From an uncultured Actinomycetes bacterium (GTDB lineage Bacteria; Actinomycetota; Actinomycetes; Nanopelagicales; Nanopelagicaceae): 38,090 bases of DNA. Position numbers and translations under genes: made by a program. Under the pieces are notes generated by a model. The model had not been told where the DNA came from. It worked only from the letters and a program-made list of their open reading frames with translations, and did not search any database. Location of the stretch: the NCBI GenBank assembly GCA_903852585.1, contig CAINRG010000059.1, positions 1 through 38,090 on the forward strand. Reading direction: 5' to 3'. Shown here piece by piece: positions 22,674-30,427 of this stretch; position 1 is the first letter of the stretch, and each line of letters opens with the position of its first letter.

Positions 22674-23852
22674 ATGAGTAAGCCAATGGCGCAATCGCCA
22701 ACACGTAAGCCACAACCTCAAGATAAGTTCACCTTTGGTCTCTGGACCGTCGGCTGGCAGGCGCGAGATCCATTCGGCGACGCTACCCGTGACGCTCTTG
22801 ACCCAGTCCGCACTGTCAATGAATTGGCAGAACGCGGTGCATACGGTGTGACTTTTCACGATGATGATTTAATTCCATTTGGCAGCAGCGAGGCAGATCG
22901 ATCTGCACATATCGCTCGCTTCAAGAAAGCCCTTGATGAGACTGGCATGAAAGTCCCAATGGCGACAACAAATCTCTTTTCACATCCTGTCTTTAAGGAT
23001 GGGGCGCTCACTTCAAATAATCGCGACATTCGTCGTTTCGCAATTCGAAAGGCGATGCGAAATATAGATCTTGCTGTTGAGCTCGGTGCAAAAATTTATG
23101 TTTGTTGGGGTGGCCGTGAAGGTGCTGAGACAGATATTAAAGATGCATACGTCGCACTCGATCGCTATCGCGAAGGATTCAACATTCTTGGTCAATATGT
23201 TATCGACAAGGGTTATGACCTAAAGTTTGCAATCGAACCAAAACCAAATGAGCCACGTGGAGATATCTTCCTCCCAACAATCGGTCATGCACTTGGCTTC
23301 ATCGAAACACTCGATCACCCAGAGCTGGTTGGATTAAATCCAGAAGTTGGCCACGAACAAATGGCTGGTCTCAACTTTGTCCACGGAATCGCGCAGGCGC
23401 TTTGGCAAGGAAAACTTTTCCATATCGATCTCAATGGTCAACATGGTCCAAAGTACGATCAAGATCTTGTCTTTGGTCACGGCGATTTGAAGTCAGCATT
23501 CTTCCTCGTTGATCTTCTCGAGCGTTACGAGTACGACGGTCCAAAGCATTTCGATTACAAGCCTCTTCGCACAGAAGATGACAAGGGAGTTTGGGAGTCT
23601 GCTTCATCAAATATGAATACATATCTGATGCTCAAAGAACGCGCAGCCGCATTCCGTGCAGATTCTCGCGTTCAAGCAGCTATCAAGGATTCAGGTCTTG
23701 ATGAGCTTGCAACTTCTACTCTTGCCGCTGGTGAGACATGGAAGGATCTTGAAAAAGATTCATTTGATGTCGAGGCGGCAGGCAAGCGCGGATATGGTTA
23801 TGAGAAGCTTGATCAACTCGCATTGGAACATTTGATGGGCTTCGGCAATTAG
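22674..23852 (+). CDS. xylA: Xylose isomerase
   Basis: A 392-residue class I (Streptomyces-type) D-xylose isomerase converting xylose to xylulose. All metal and catalytic residues are in place: H62 and D65 ([11 protein letters not shown]), E188 and K190 ([11 protein letters not shown]), E224 and H227 ([10 protein letters not shown]), D252, D262 and D264 ([16 protein letters not shown]) and D294. The ATG at 22674 extends about 8-12 residues beyond Streptomyces homologues and has only weak purine-rich sequence upstream; the ATG at 22686 is possible. No xylulokinase is in the window. The convergent sugar ABC transporter suggests a split xylose-use locus. Confidence 0.97.
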   Translation: MSKPMAQSPTRKPQPQDKFTFGLWTVGWQARDPFGDATRDALDPVRTVNELAERGAYGVTFHDDDLIPFGSSEADRSAHIARFKKALDETGMKVPMATTNLFSHPVFKDGALTSNNRDIRRFAIRKAMRNIDLAVELGAKIYVCWGGREGAETDIKDAYVALDRYREGFNILGQYVIDKGYDLKFAIEPKPNEPRGDIFLPTIGHALGFIETLDHPELVGLNPEVGHEQMAGLNFVHGIAQALWQGKLFHIDLNGQHGPKYDQDLVFGHGDLKSAFFLVDLLERYEYDGPKHFDYKPLRTEDDKGVWESASSNMNTYLMLKERAAAFRADSRVQAAIKDSGLDELATSTLAAGETWKDLEKDSFDVEAAGKRGYGYEKLDQLALEHLMGFGN

Positions 23853-23867
23853 AAATAAGTAATTAAT

Positions 23868-23883
23868 AAATTAAGAAATTAAG
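23868..23883. repeat. 8-bp tandem duplication after xylA
   Basis: AAATTAAG occurs twice in tandem within a strongly AT-rich stretch 16 nt after the xylA stop, before the terminator. Confidence 0.6.
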
Positions 23884-23894
23884 AGCTCAGGTAT

Positions 23895-23927
23895 GAAAAA
23901 AGCCCCTCCAATTGGAGGGGCTTTTTT
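23895..23927. terminator. Bidirectional intrinsic terminator
   Basis: GCCCCTCCAA and TTGGAGGGGC (23902-23921) form a perfect 20-bp palindrome with A-rich sequence before and T6 after. It ends both xylA (plus) and the sugar ABC permease gene (minus). Confidence 0.95.
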
Positions 23928-23959
23928 CTTGGAAATCGATTCCAGAGTGTGAAAAGAAA

Positions 23960-25183
23960 TTAATTCGTTGAAGCACCTTTTCGTGAAAGTGCATCGACGC
24001 CAGCAGATACAAGTAGGACAAGTCCTGTCACAATAAACTTGATACCAGCTGCATATCCAAGAAGACCCATACCGTTATCGATAACAGCAACAACAAGTCC
24101 ACCCAAGATTGCATCGCGAAGTTTTCCCTTACCTCCGAATAGTGAAGTTCCACCAATAACAGCAGCGCCAACAGCGTAAAGAAGCGTTGATGATCCACCA
24201 GTTGTTGGTGAGATGGAGTTTTGTCGTGAAGCAAAGAGCAAACCTGCGACAGCTGAAAGACCCGAGCAAATCACGAAGACAGATGTGCGAATTGCCTTGA
24301 CGTTGATACCGGCGCGACGTGCAGCCTCGGCGTTGCCGCCTACAGCATACAAATGGCGACCGTAAGCAGTGCGGCCAAGAACAAATGTTCCAATAACAAG
24401 GATTGCAAGAATCAATGGAACAACATCAGGAATACCCTTGAGCGAAATAAGCTGTGGGTTATTGGATCGTTCAACGCAGAGAGCCCAGACTGCAAGCCCT
24501 GAAATGAGGAGAAGAGATCCTGTCTTAATTGCCCATAGCTTCTTCAGCTCTGTCTTTAAGCCAAGCTTTCGACGTGAGTTGATGCGATTGAGTCCGCTGA
24601 GAACGTAAAGAAGAGAACAGGCAATAAAGAAGCCCCAACTCAGAATTGGCTTCATATTGTTGTTCTGAATTGCAAGAACTGTTGGGTCATCAATACGGAT
24701 TGTTCCGCCTTCACCTGCGAGGAGAAGAAGAAGTCCTTGGAATGCCAAGAACCCGGCAAGGGTTACAACGAATGATGGAATACCAATGCGTGCAACGAGA
24801 AAACCAATGCCATAACCCATGGCAATACCAGCGGCGACAGAGACAGCAAATGCTGCATACCAAGGCCAACCATGGTTTGTTACAAGAATAACGAGGACTG
24901 CGCCAGTAACACCTGATGCAAAACCAGCAGAGAGATCAATTTCGCCAAGAAGCAGAACAAAGATCAAACCCATGGCGATGACAATGACTGAAGCAGCCTG
25001 AGTGAGAAGGTTAGCGAAGTTTCCTGGAGTCAGGAATACATCGGACATAAATCCAAAGACTATGCAAAGTACGAGAAGTCCGAGAACGGCAGGAAGTGAG
25101 CCGATATCACCAGACTTTATGCGAGCCCAGTAATCACCGGCAGCGCTCTTCAGCGATGGTTGTTCTTGAATATCTGTGCTCAC
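23960..25183 (-). CDS. Sugar ABC transporter permease (XylH-like)
   Basis: A 407-residue BPD_transp_2-type permease with about ten or more helices. 'SVIVIAMGLIFVLLLGEIDLSAG' is the characteristic segment of ribose/xylose permeases, followed by 'FVVTLAGFLAFQGLLLLLAGEG' and 'GRHLYAVGGNAEAARRAGINV', the coupling helix contacting the ATPase. The GTG start overlaps the ATPase stop (GTGA) and has AAGGGAG upstream. With the ATPase and binding protein it makes an importer of the CUT2 family; xylose is the likely substrate because of the facing xylA, but other sugars are possible. Confidence 0.92.
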   Translation of the reverse strand: MSTDIQEQPSLKSAAGDYWARIKSGDIGSLPAVLGLLVLCIVFGFMSDVFLTPGNFANLLTQAASVIVIAMGLIFVLLLGEIDLSAGFASGVTGAVLVILVTNHGWPWYAAFAVSVAAGIAMGYGIGFLVARIGIPSFVVTLAGFLAFQGLLLLLAGEGGTIRIDDPTVLAIQNNNMKPILSWGFFIACSLLYVLSGLNRINSRRKLGLKTELKKLWAIKTGSLLLISGLAVWALCVERSNNPQLISLKGIPDVVPLILAILVIGTFVLGRTAYGRHLYAVGGNAEAARRAGINVKAIRTSVFVICSGLSAVAGLLFASRQNSISPTTGGSSTLLYAVGAAVIGGTSLFGGKGKLRDAILGGLVVAVIDNGMGLLGYAAGIKFIVTGLVLLVSAGVDALSRKGASTN

Positions 25184-25950
25184 GCGGTCGCTCCCTTGAG
25201 TGTGCTTTGAACGCCTTCTGCTTTTCCGGTTGTGATGAGCTGTACAACCTGAGCATGCGTCACATCGCTGGTCTTTACTTGCGCAGCCATGTTGCCAAGA
25301 TAAAGCGCGGCGATGTTATCTGCTACCTGGAAGACATCGGTGATGTTGTGTGAAATCAAAATCACTGCAAGACCGTTATCTGCAAGTCGACGAACAAGGT
25401 TCAGAACTTGCTCTGTCTGTGCGACACCAAGAGCTGCGGTTGGCTCATCCAAAATTACTAGCTTGCTGTTCCAGAGAACTGCGCGAGCAATGGCAACAGT
25501 TTGACGTTGCCCTCCAGAAAGAGATGCAACCTTTTGACGAATGGACTTCACTGTACGAACAGAGAGGCCATCTAATGTCTTTCGTGCAAGGGCTTCCATC
25601 GATTCTTCGTTGAGAACCATGCCCTTCTTCTCTTCGCGACCCAAGAACATATTGTGAACAATGTCGAGGTTGTCGCAGAGTGCGAGGTCTTGATACACAA
25701 TTTCAATTCCAAGAGAAGTCGCATCACGAGGACCGCTGACTTCTACTTTCTTACCTTCAAAGAAGTAATCGCCTTCTTCTGCTTGGTAGATACCAGCTAT
25801 ACATTTAATAAGCGTGCTCTTGCCCGCTCCGTTATCTCCTACTAGAGCTGTCACCTGGCCGGCGAATGCATCTAGATCAACTCCACGCAAAACATGAACG
25901 GGTCCAAAAGACTTATTCAGATTGCGGAGCGAGAGAAGAGGTTCACTCAT
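25180..25950 (-). CDS. Sugar ABC transporter ATP-binding protein, single-domain
   Basis: A 256-residue ATPase with Walker A GDNGAGKST (38-46), Q-loop YQD (86-88), signature LSGGQRQ (144-150), Walker B LVILDEP (164-170) and the switch His in LISHN (~196). Classical CUT2 ATPases such as XylG and RbsA are ~500-residue tandem duplications; this one has a single nucleotide-binding domain and resembles FrcA of rhizobia, so it should work as a homodimer. GGAG lies 8 nt before the ATG. It overlaps the permease gene by 4 nt. Confidence 0.94.
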   Translation of the reverse strand: MSEPLLSLRNLNKSFGPVHVLRGVDLDAFAGQVTALVGDNGAGKSTLIKCIAGIYQAEEGDYFFEGKKVEVSGPRDATSLGIEIVYQDLALCDNLDIVHNMFLGREEKKGMVLNEESMEALARKTLDGLSVRTVKSIRQKVASLSGGQRQTVAIARAVLWNSKLVILDEPTAALGVAQTEQVLNLVRRLADNGLAVILISHNITDVFQVADNIAALYLGNMAAQVKTSDVTHAQVVQLITTGKAEGVQSTLKGATA

Positions 25951-26001
25951 GTGTGCTCCAATTGTCAGAATTTCATTGGTAAATCATTAAGTAACTTACT
26001 A

Positions 26002-26040
26002 CAGAAAATCCGGCCCAGGGAGACCCCGGACCGGATTCTG
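26002..26040. other. Stem-loop between sugar-binding protein and ATPase genes
   Basis: AATCCGG (26007-26013) pairs with CCGGATT (26031-26037), extended by CAG/CTG beyond a small bulge and by internal GG/CC pairing. In the 147-nt spacer after the binding-protein gene it has no T-run. Such hairpins commonly stabilise the binding-protein mRNA and cause stepped expression of downstream transporter genes. I see no small gene in 25951-26097. Confidence 0.6.
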
Positions 26041-26097
26041 TTGCCACTGTGTAGGAATTACCCCACCAGATGGCTACTTCTTACAGTTGAGGAATTA

Positions 26098-27195
26098 TTA
26101 GATTCCGTTTGCTGTGCAAAGCTTTTCAATACCCTTACATACTGCTGCCTTTGTCTGGAAGCCATCAGCAATAACAACCTTTACGTTGCGAGCTGTGATT
26201 CCGACTGGGACGAGAAGTACTGAAGGAACAGTTGTAGCTGTTGCCTTAGCTGAAGGGTTTCCTGTGACCTTATCAAGGTAGCCGTTTGTTGTAGCAGCTG
26301 TTCCCTTGATGAGTGCAACTGCAAGTGCAGCAGCAGCGTTAGCTTCTGCCTTTACAGCCTTGTAAACAGTGTTTGAAAGGTCACCTGAAAGAACAGCGCG
26401 AAGGCCGTCTACAGATGCATCCTGACCAGATACGCAGACCTTGCCGTTAAGACCGTTCTTCTTAAGAACAGCTACAGCTGCAAGTCCAAGACCTTCGTTA
26501 GCTGATACAACTGCATCAAGCTTTCCGCCAGCCTTTGTGAGCATCTGCTCGAAGATAACTCCACCCTTGACGTTATCCCAATCTGGGACAGACTGATCTG
26601 CAACAAGTGTCATCTTCTTAGCTGTGATGTACTTGCCGAGGATTGAAACGTAACCCTGCTTGAAGAGTGTTGCGTTGTTATCTGTTGGTGAACCGTTCAA
26701 GTAAACGATACGTGGGTTAGCGAGGTTCTTAGCCTTCAAGCAGTTGTAGATGCCTGTGCCTTGAAGCTTGCCTACTGCAACGTTATCGAATGAAACGTAG
26801 TAAGACTCTGATCCACCCTTTGTTAGGCGGTCATAGTCGATTGTCTTTACGCCTTGCTTAGCAGCCTTAACCTGTACAGCTGTTGCTGATGCAGAATCGA
26901 GGTTAACAAGAAGGAGAACCTTTGCTCCGTTTGAGAGCATCTGGTCTGCGATTGTTGCGAATGCTGCCTTATCGCCATTTGCATTTTGGATGTCATAAGT
27001 GACACCAGCAGCCTTGAATGCTGCAGCCAAGAATGGGCGATCCGCTGTTTCCCAGCGAGCTGATGAAGCTGCATCAGGAAGGATTACGCCAACCTGGATT
27101 GAAGCTGCATGTACTGAAGTTGCGAATCCTGTTACTGCCATTGCAAATGCTGCAACTGCGGCAACGATTCCATTGCGCTTATTTAGAAGAGCCAT
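26098..27195 (-). CDS. Sugar ABC transporter substrate-binding protein (XylF-like)
   Basis: A 365-residue type I periplasmic-binding fold. Residues 1-30 are a Sec signal peptide ending SVHA before ASIQ; the mature part starts 'IQVGVILPDAASSARWETADRPF' and has 'LLLVNLDSASATAVQVKAAKQGVKTIDYDRL' and 'VSANEGLGLAAVAVLKKNGLNGKVCVSGQDAS', the D-xylose-binding protein pattern. Unlike most Gram-positive binding proteins it has no lipobox cysteine. GAAAGG lies 6 nt before the ATG, inside a 12-bp palindrome. Codon choice is very uniform (many GCT, AAG, GTT), consistent with high expression. It is the first gene of the transporter operon. Confidence 0.92.
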   Translation of the reverse strand: MALLNKRNGIVAAVAAFAMAVTGFATSVHAASIQVGVILPDAASSARWETADRPFLAAAFKAAGVTYDIQNANGDKAAFATIADQMLSNGAKVLLLVNLDSASATAVQVKAAKQGVKTIDYDRLTKGGSESYYVSFDNVAVGKLQGTGIYNCLKAKNLANPRIVYLNGSPTDNNATLFKQGYVSILGKYITAKKMTLVADQSVPDWDNVKGGVIFEQMLTKAGGKLDAVVSANEGLGLAAVAVLKKNGLNGKVCVSGQDASVDGLRAVLSGDLSNTVYKAVKAEANAAAALAVALIKGTAATTNGYLDKVTGNPSAKATATTVPSVLLVPVGITARNVKVVIADGFQTKAAVCKGIEKLCTANGI

Positions 27196-27201
27196 GTATT
27201 A

Positions 27202-27213
27202 CCTTTCGAAAGG
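27202..27213. promoter_or_regulatory. Palindrome over the ribosome-binding site of the sugar-binding protein gene
   Basis: CCTTTCGAAAGG is a perfect 12-bp palindrome whose minus-strand AAAGG half is the Shine-Dalgarno of the binding-protein gene. Self-pairing in mRNA could hide it, or the site may bind a dimeric repressor. Confidence 0.45.
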
Positions 27214-27225
27214 CTCACACCCACG

Positions 27226-27242
27226 GTCAAACCTGCTTTGAC
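27226..27242. promoter_or_regulatory. Candidate operator GTCAAA-N5-TTTGAC
   Basis: A perfect 6-bp inverted repeat with a 5-bp spacer, 31-47 nt upstream of the binding-protein ATG, in the spacer shared with divergent argS. Its size and position fit a LacI-, ROK- or GntR-type sugar regulator. I did not find the same site before xylA. Nothing else is evident in 27196-27330. Confidence 0.45.
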
Positions 27243-27330
27243 TCGCTATTGGTTGTGAACGAGGGCAACGGTAGTCCAGAGGGCTCATAAACCCCATATC
27301 GCTGGATAACGGTTTGATAACACTTGCAGG

Positions 27331-27336
27331 TAAACT
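27331..27336 (+). promoter_or_regulatory. Candidate -10 element of leaderless argS promoter
   Basis: TAAACT, then seven bases, then the GTG at 27344. It supports that GTG over the upstream in-frame TTG at 27314, which would precede the predicted transcript start. Confidence 0.45.
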
Positions 27337-27343
27337 CACACGA

Positions 27344-29041
27344 GTGAGCCCCCAGTCAGCAGAACCCTCGATACACGAGGCTATTAGCGCGGCAATTGTG
27401 CGTGTTCTGAGGGCGGCAAAAGAAAACGGCTCCCTTTCTCAGGAAGTGGTCATACCTGATTCTGTGGTTCTCGATCGCCCAAAAAATCGCGATCATGGCG
27501 ACTTTGCGACCTCCGTTGCGCTCGCTCTCGCAAAGCCAGCAGGCATGCAACCACGCACTGTTGCTGAATTATTAAAGAGTGGGCTTGAAAAAGATTCCAT
27601 TTCATCTTTATTAGATGCAATCGATATTGCTGGACCTGGATTTATTAACCTCACCGTCGCAAAGGCAAGTCAGGGCGGTGTCATCGCCGCAATTTTAAAG
27701 AACGCAGGAGATTTTGGAAAAGGTACCTCCTTATCTGGTGTTGCCATCAACCTTGAATTTATTAGTGCAAACCCAACTGGCCCTCTTCACTTAGGTCACA
27801 CTCGATGGGCTGCTGTGGGAGATGCACTGGGTCGCGTTCTCAGCGCTGCAGGTGCAAAAGTCACACGCGAGTTTTATATCAATGACCGTGGCGTACAGAT
27901 GGATAAATTTGGTGCATCGATTCGTGCTGCAGCTTTAGGCATGCCAACTCCTGAGGATGGATATCACGGAGCATATATTCAGGATCTTGCTTCTGAAATT
28001 GTGGGAAAAAATCCGGGGTTAACAAAACTCGAGGAATCAGAATCAAGCGCCGCATTTCGTGACGCTGGATATGCACTTCAGTTGAAGCAACAACAAGATG
28101 TCCTTGATGCATTTGGAACTCATTTTGATATCTGGTTCTCCGAAAAATCCTTGTATGAAAATGATTTCTTTAAGCACACTCAAGAGCGTCTGGTTTCTCA
28201 AGGTCATGTATTTATCTTGGATGGCGCTACATGGCTTCGAACAACAGATTTTGGTGATGACAAAGATCGCGTCATGATTAAAAGTGATGGATCGCATGCA
28301 TATTTTGCATCGGATTCGGCCTACTACATTTCTAAACGAGAACGTGGATTTGATATTTGTATCTACATGCTTGGCGCAGATCATCATGGATATGTGGGCC
28401 GCCTGAAGGCTCTTGCTGCATGCGCCGGTGATGATCCACAGTACAACGTGGAAATTCTCATTGGCCAGCTCGTTAAGATTATGGAAAATGGCGAGGAAGT
28501 AAAACTCTCCAAGCGCGCCGGAACAATCATCACCCTGGAAGAGCTTGTAGAAAAAGTTGGCGTGGATGCTGCGCGTTACACATTAATTCGATATCCCGTC
28601 GACACACCTATGGTGATGGATGTTGATCTTCTCCGTAGCCGCACAAATGAAAACCCTGTTTATTATGTGCAGTACGCACACGCGCGTATATGTGCAGTTC
28701 TTCGAAATGCCGCCGATCTCAAGATTTCCTTTGGGGCCGAGCACATTCACCCAGAACTTTTGGTTCATGACCGTGAACGCGAATTAATTGGAGCCCTTGG
28801 AGAATTTCCTCGCATCGTCGCATCCGCTGCCGAGCTTCGCGAACCACACAGAATTGCTCGATATGCCGAGGAGCTGGCTGGGCTTTATCACGGTTTCTAC
28901 GCAGATTGCCGCGTTCTTCCCATGGGAGATGAGGCGCCATCTGCGCTGCACGCAGCCCGCGCGACCCTATGCAAATCAACAGCGCAGGTCATCGCCAACT
29001 CGTTAGCATTATTGGGTGTCAGCGCACCCGAGAAGATGTGA
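27344..29041 (+). CDS. argS: Arginyl-tRNA synthetase
   Basis: A 565-residue class Ia synthetase. From the GTG start the HIGH-type motif is HLGH at 149-152 (SANPTGPLHLGHTRW), the KMSKS-equivalent is VKLSKRAGTIITL, and the C-terminal DALR anticodon-binding domain reads 'VQYAHARICAVLRN' through 'LYHGFYADCRVL'. The N-terminal Arg-tRNA-synthetase domain recognises the D-loop ('DRPKNRDHGDFATSVAL'). It is the first gene of a block that follows the M. tuberculosis order Rv1292-Rv1300. lysA starts 10 nt after its stop. Confidence 0.97.
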   Translation: MSPQSAEPSIHEAISAAIVRVLRAAKENGSLSQEVVIPDSVVLDRPKNRDHGDFATSVALALAKPAGMQPRTVAELLKSGLEKDSISSLLDAIDIAGPGFINLTVAKASQGGVIAAILKNAGDFGKGTSLSGVAINLEFISANPTGPLHLGHTRWAAVGDALGRVLSAAGAKVTREFYINDRGVQMDKFGASIRAAALGMPTPEDGYHGAYIQDLASEIVGKNPGLTKLEESESSAAFRDAGYALQLKQQQDVLDAFGTHFDIWFSEKSLYENDFFKHTQERLVSQGHVFILDGATWLRTTDFGDDKDRVMIKSDGSHAYFASDSAYYISKRERGFDICIYMLGADHHGYVGRLKALAACAGDDPQYNVEILIGQLVKIMENGEEVKLSKRAGTIITLEELVEKVGVDAARYTLIRYPVDTPMVMDVDLLRSRTNENPVYYVQYAHARICAVLRNAADLKISFGAEHIHPELLVHDRERELIGALGEFPRIVASAAELREPHRIARYAEELAGLYHGFYADCRVLPMGDEAPSALHAARATLCKSTAQVIANSLALLGVSAPEKM

Positions 29042-29051
29042 GTAAATAGAG

Positions 29052-30383
29052 ATGTCAAAGACCTTTGCTCCAGAAATCTTCTCCTCAAACGCCACATTTT
29101 CCACTCACCTCTCTATTGCAGGAGTTTCTGCCAAAGATCTTGTGCAGGAATTTGGCTCACCACTTTTTGTTATCGATGAAGCTGACTTTTGCTCGCGCGC
29201 AGCATCTTTTAAAACTGCCCTGGAGGCCCACTTTGGGGAGAGCGCCGGACGCGTCTACTACGCATCGAAGGCATTTCTCAACAAGGAAATTGCTCGCTGG
29301 GTGGATGCTGTAGGAATTGGAATAGATGTTGCAAGCGGTGGAGAACTTGCAGTTGCTCTTGCAGTTAATTTTCCAGCAGATCGCATCCAAGTTCATGGAA
29401 ATAACAAGAGTGAAGCTGAGATTGAAAAAGCTATTTCTGCTGGCGTTGGCGCGATTGTCATCGATTCAGCTTTTGAAATTGAGCGCGTTGCACGCATTGC
29501 AGCAAACCAGAAGAAGATTCAGAGCGTATTTATCCGCGTGACTGCGGGAATCGAAGCCCATACCCACGAATTTATTGCCACCGCTCACGAAGATGTGAAA
29601 TTTGGCTTCTCACTCGCATCAGGTGCCGCTTGGAAGGCAATCGAGGAGATTCAAGCGCTTCCATCACTCAAGCTTGTTGGACTTCATTCACATATTGGTT
29701 CACAAATTTTTGATGCAGATGGTTTTGGAATCGCTGCAGAGCGCCTAATTGGATTACTTGCAAAATTCCACCAACACTTTGATGACCAACTTCCAGAACT
29801 TGATTTAGGTGGGGGCTACGGCGTCGCATATTTGCCCGGTGAAGAATCAGTAAATCCCGATGGCATCATTGGCGAGATGGCCAAGGTGGTGATTGCAGAA
29901 TGTGCAAAGGCTGGCATTCGCGTTCCACATATTTCTATCGAGCCAGGTCGCGCAATTGCTGCGCCGACAACGACAACTTTGTACACCGTAGGAACTACAA
30001 AAAATATCGAACTCGATGGTGGAGATACTCGTCGCTACATCGCCATTGATGGTGGATTTACAGACAATATGCGCCCTGCTTTATATGACGCGAAATATCA
30101 TGCGATTCTGGCAAATAGGATTTCAGATGCGCACGATGTGAATTCACGAATTGTTGGAAAACATTGCGAATCAGGTGACATTATTGTTCGAGAGATTAAT
30201 CTTCCTGAAGATATTCATCCAGGAGATCTCATCGCAGTTCCTGTCACCGGTGCATATGGCCGCCAAATGGCGAGCAACTACAACCATCTGACTCGCCCCG
30301 CAGTTGTTGCCGTCAAAGATGGAAAAGCCCGCCTAATTGTCCGTCGCGAGACCGAAGCTGACCTTTTAGCCCTCGATATCTAA
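29052..30383 (+). CDS. lysA: Diaminopimelate decarboxylase
   Basis: A 443-residue PLP enzyme of alanine-racemase fold type III making lysine from meso-diaminopimelate. K73 in YYASKAFLNK binds PLP; 'GLHSHIGSQIFD', 'LDLGGGYGVAY', 'EPGRAIAAPTTTTLYTVGTTK', 'GGFTDNMRPALYDAKYHA' and the catalytic Cys region 'GKHCESGDII' are all present. The ATG is close behind the argS stop, with only a weak purine-rich ribosome-binding site. Confidence 0.97.
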   Translation: MSKTFAPEIFSSNATFSTHLSIAGVSAKDLVQEFGSPLFVIDEADFCSRAASFKTALEAHFGESAGRVYYASKAFLNKEIARWVDAVGIGIDVASGGELAVALAVNFPADRIQVHGNNKSEAEIEKAISAGVGAIVIDSAFEIERVARIAANQKKIQSVFIRVTAGIEAHTHEFIATAHEDVKFGFSLASGAAWKAIEEIQALPSLKLVGLHSHIGSQIFDADGFGIAAERLIGLLAKFHQHFDDQLPELDLGGGYGVAYLPGEESVNPDGIIGEMAKVVIAECAKAGIRVPHISIEPGRAIAAPTTTTLYTVGTTKNIELDGGDTRRYIAIDGGFTDNMRPALYDAKYHAILANRISDAHDVNSRIVGKHCESGDIIVREINLPEDIHPGDLIAVPVTGAYGRQMASNYNHLTRPAVVAVKDGKARLIVRRETEADLLALDI

Positions 30384-30415
30384 TTTAAGTGGCGCATGGC
30401 GCCCAATTAGTTTGC

Positions 30416-30421
30416 GATAAT
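30416..30421 (+). promoter_or_regulatory. Candidate extended -10 element of leaderless hom promoter
   Basis: GATAAT, preceded by TGC (extended -10) and followed by exactly six bases and the ATG at 30428. It favours this ATG over the upstream in-frame starts near 30389. Confidence 0.55.
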
Positions 30422-30427
30422 TCAGCC

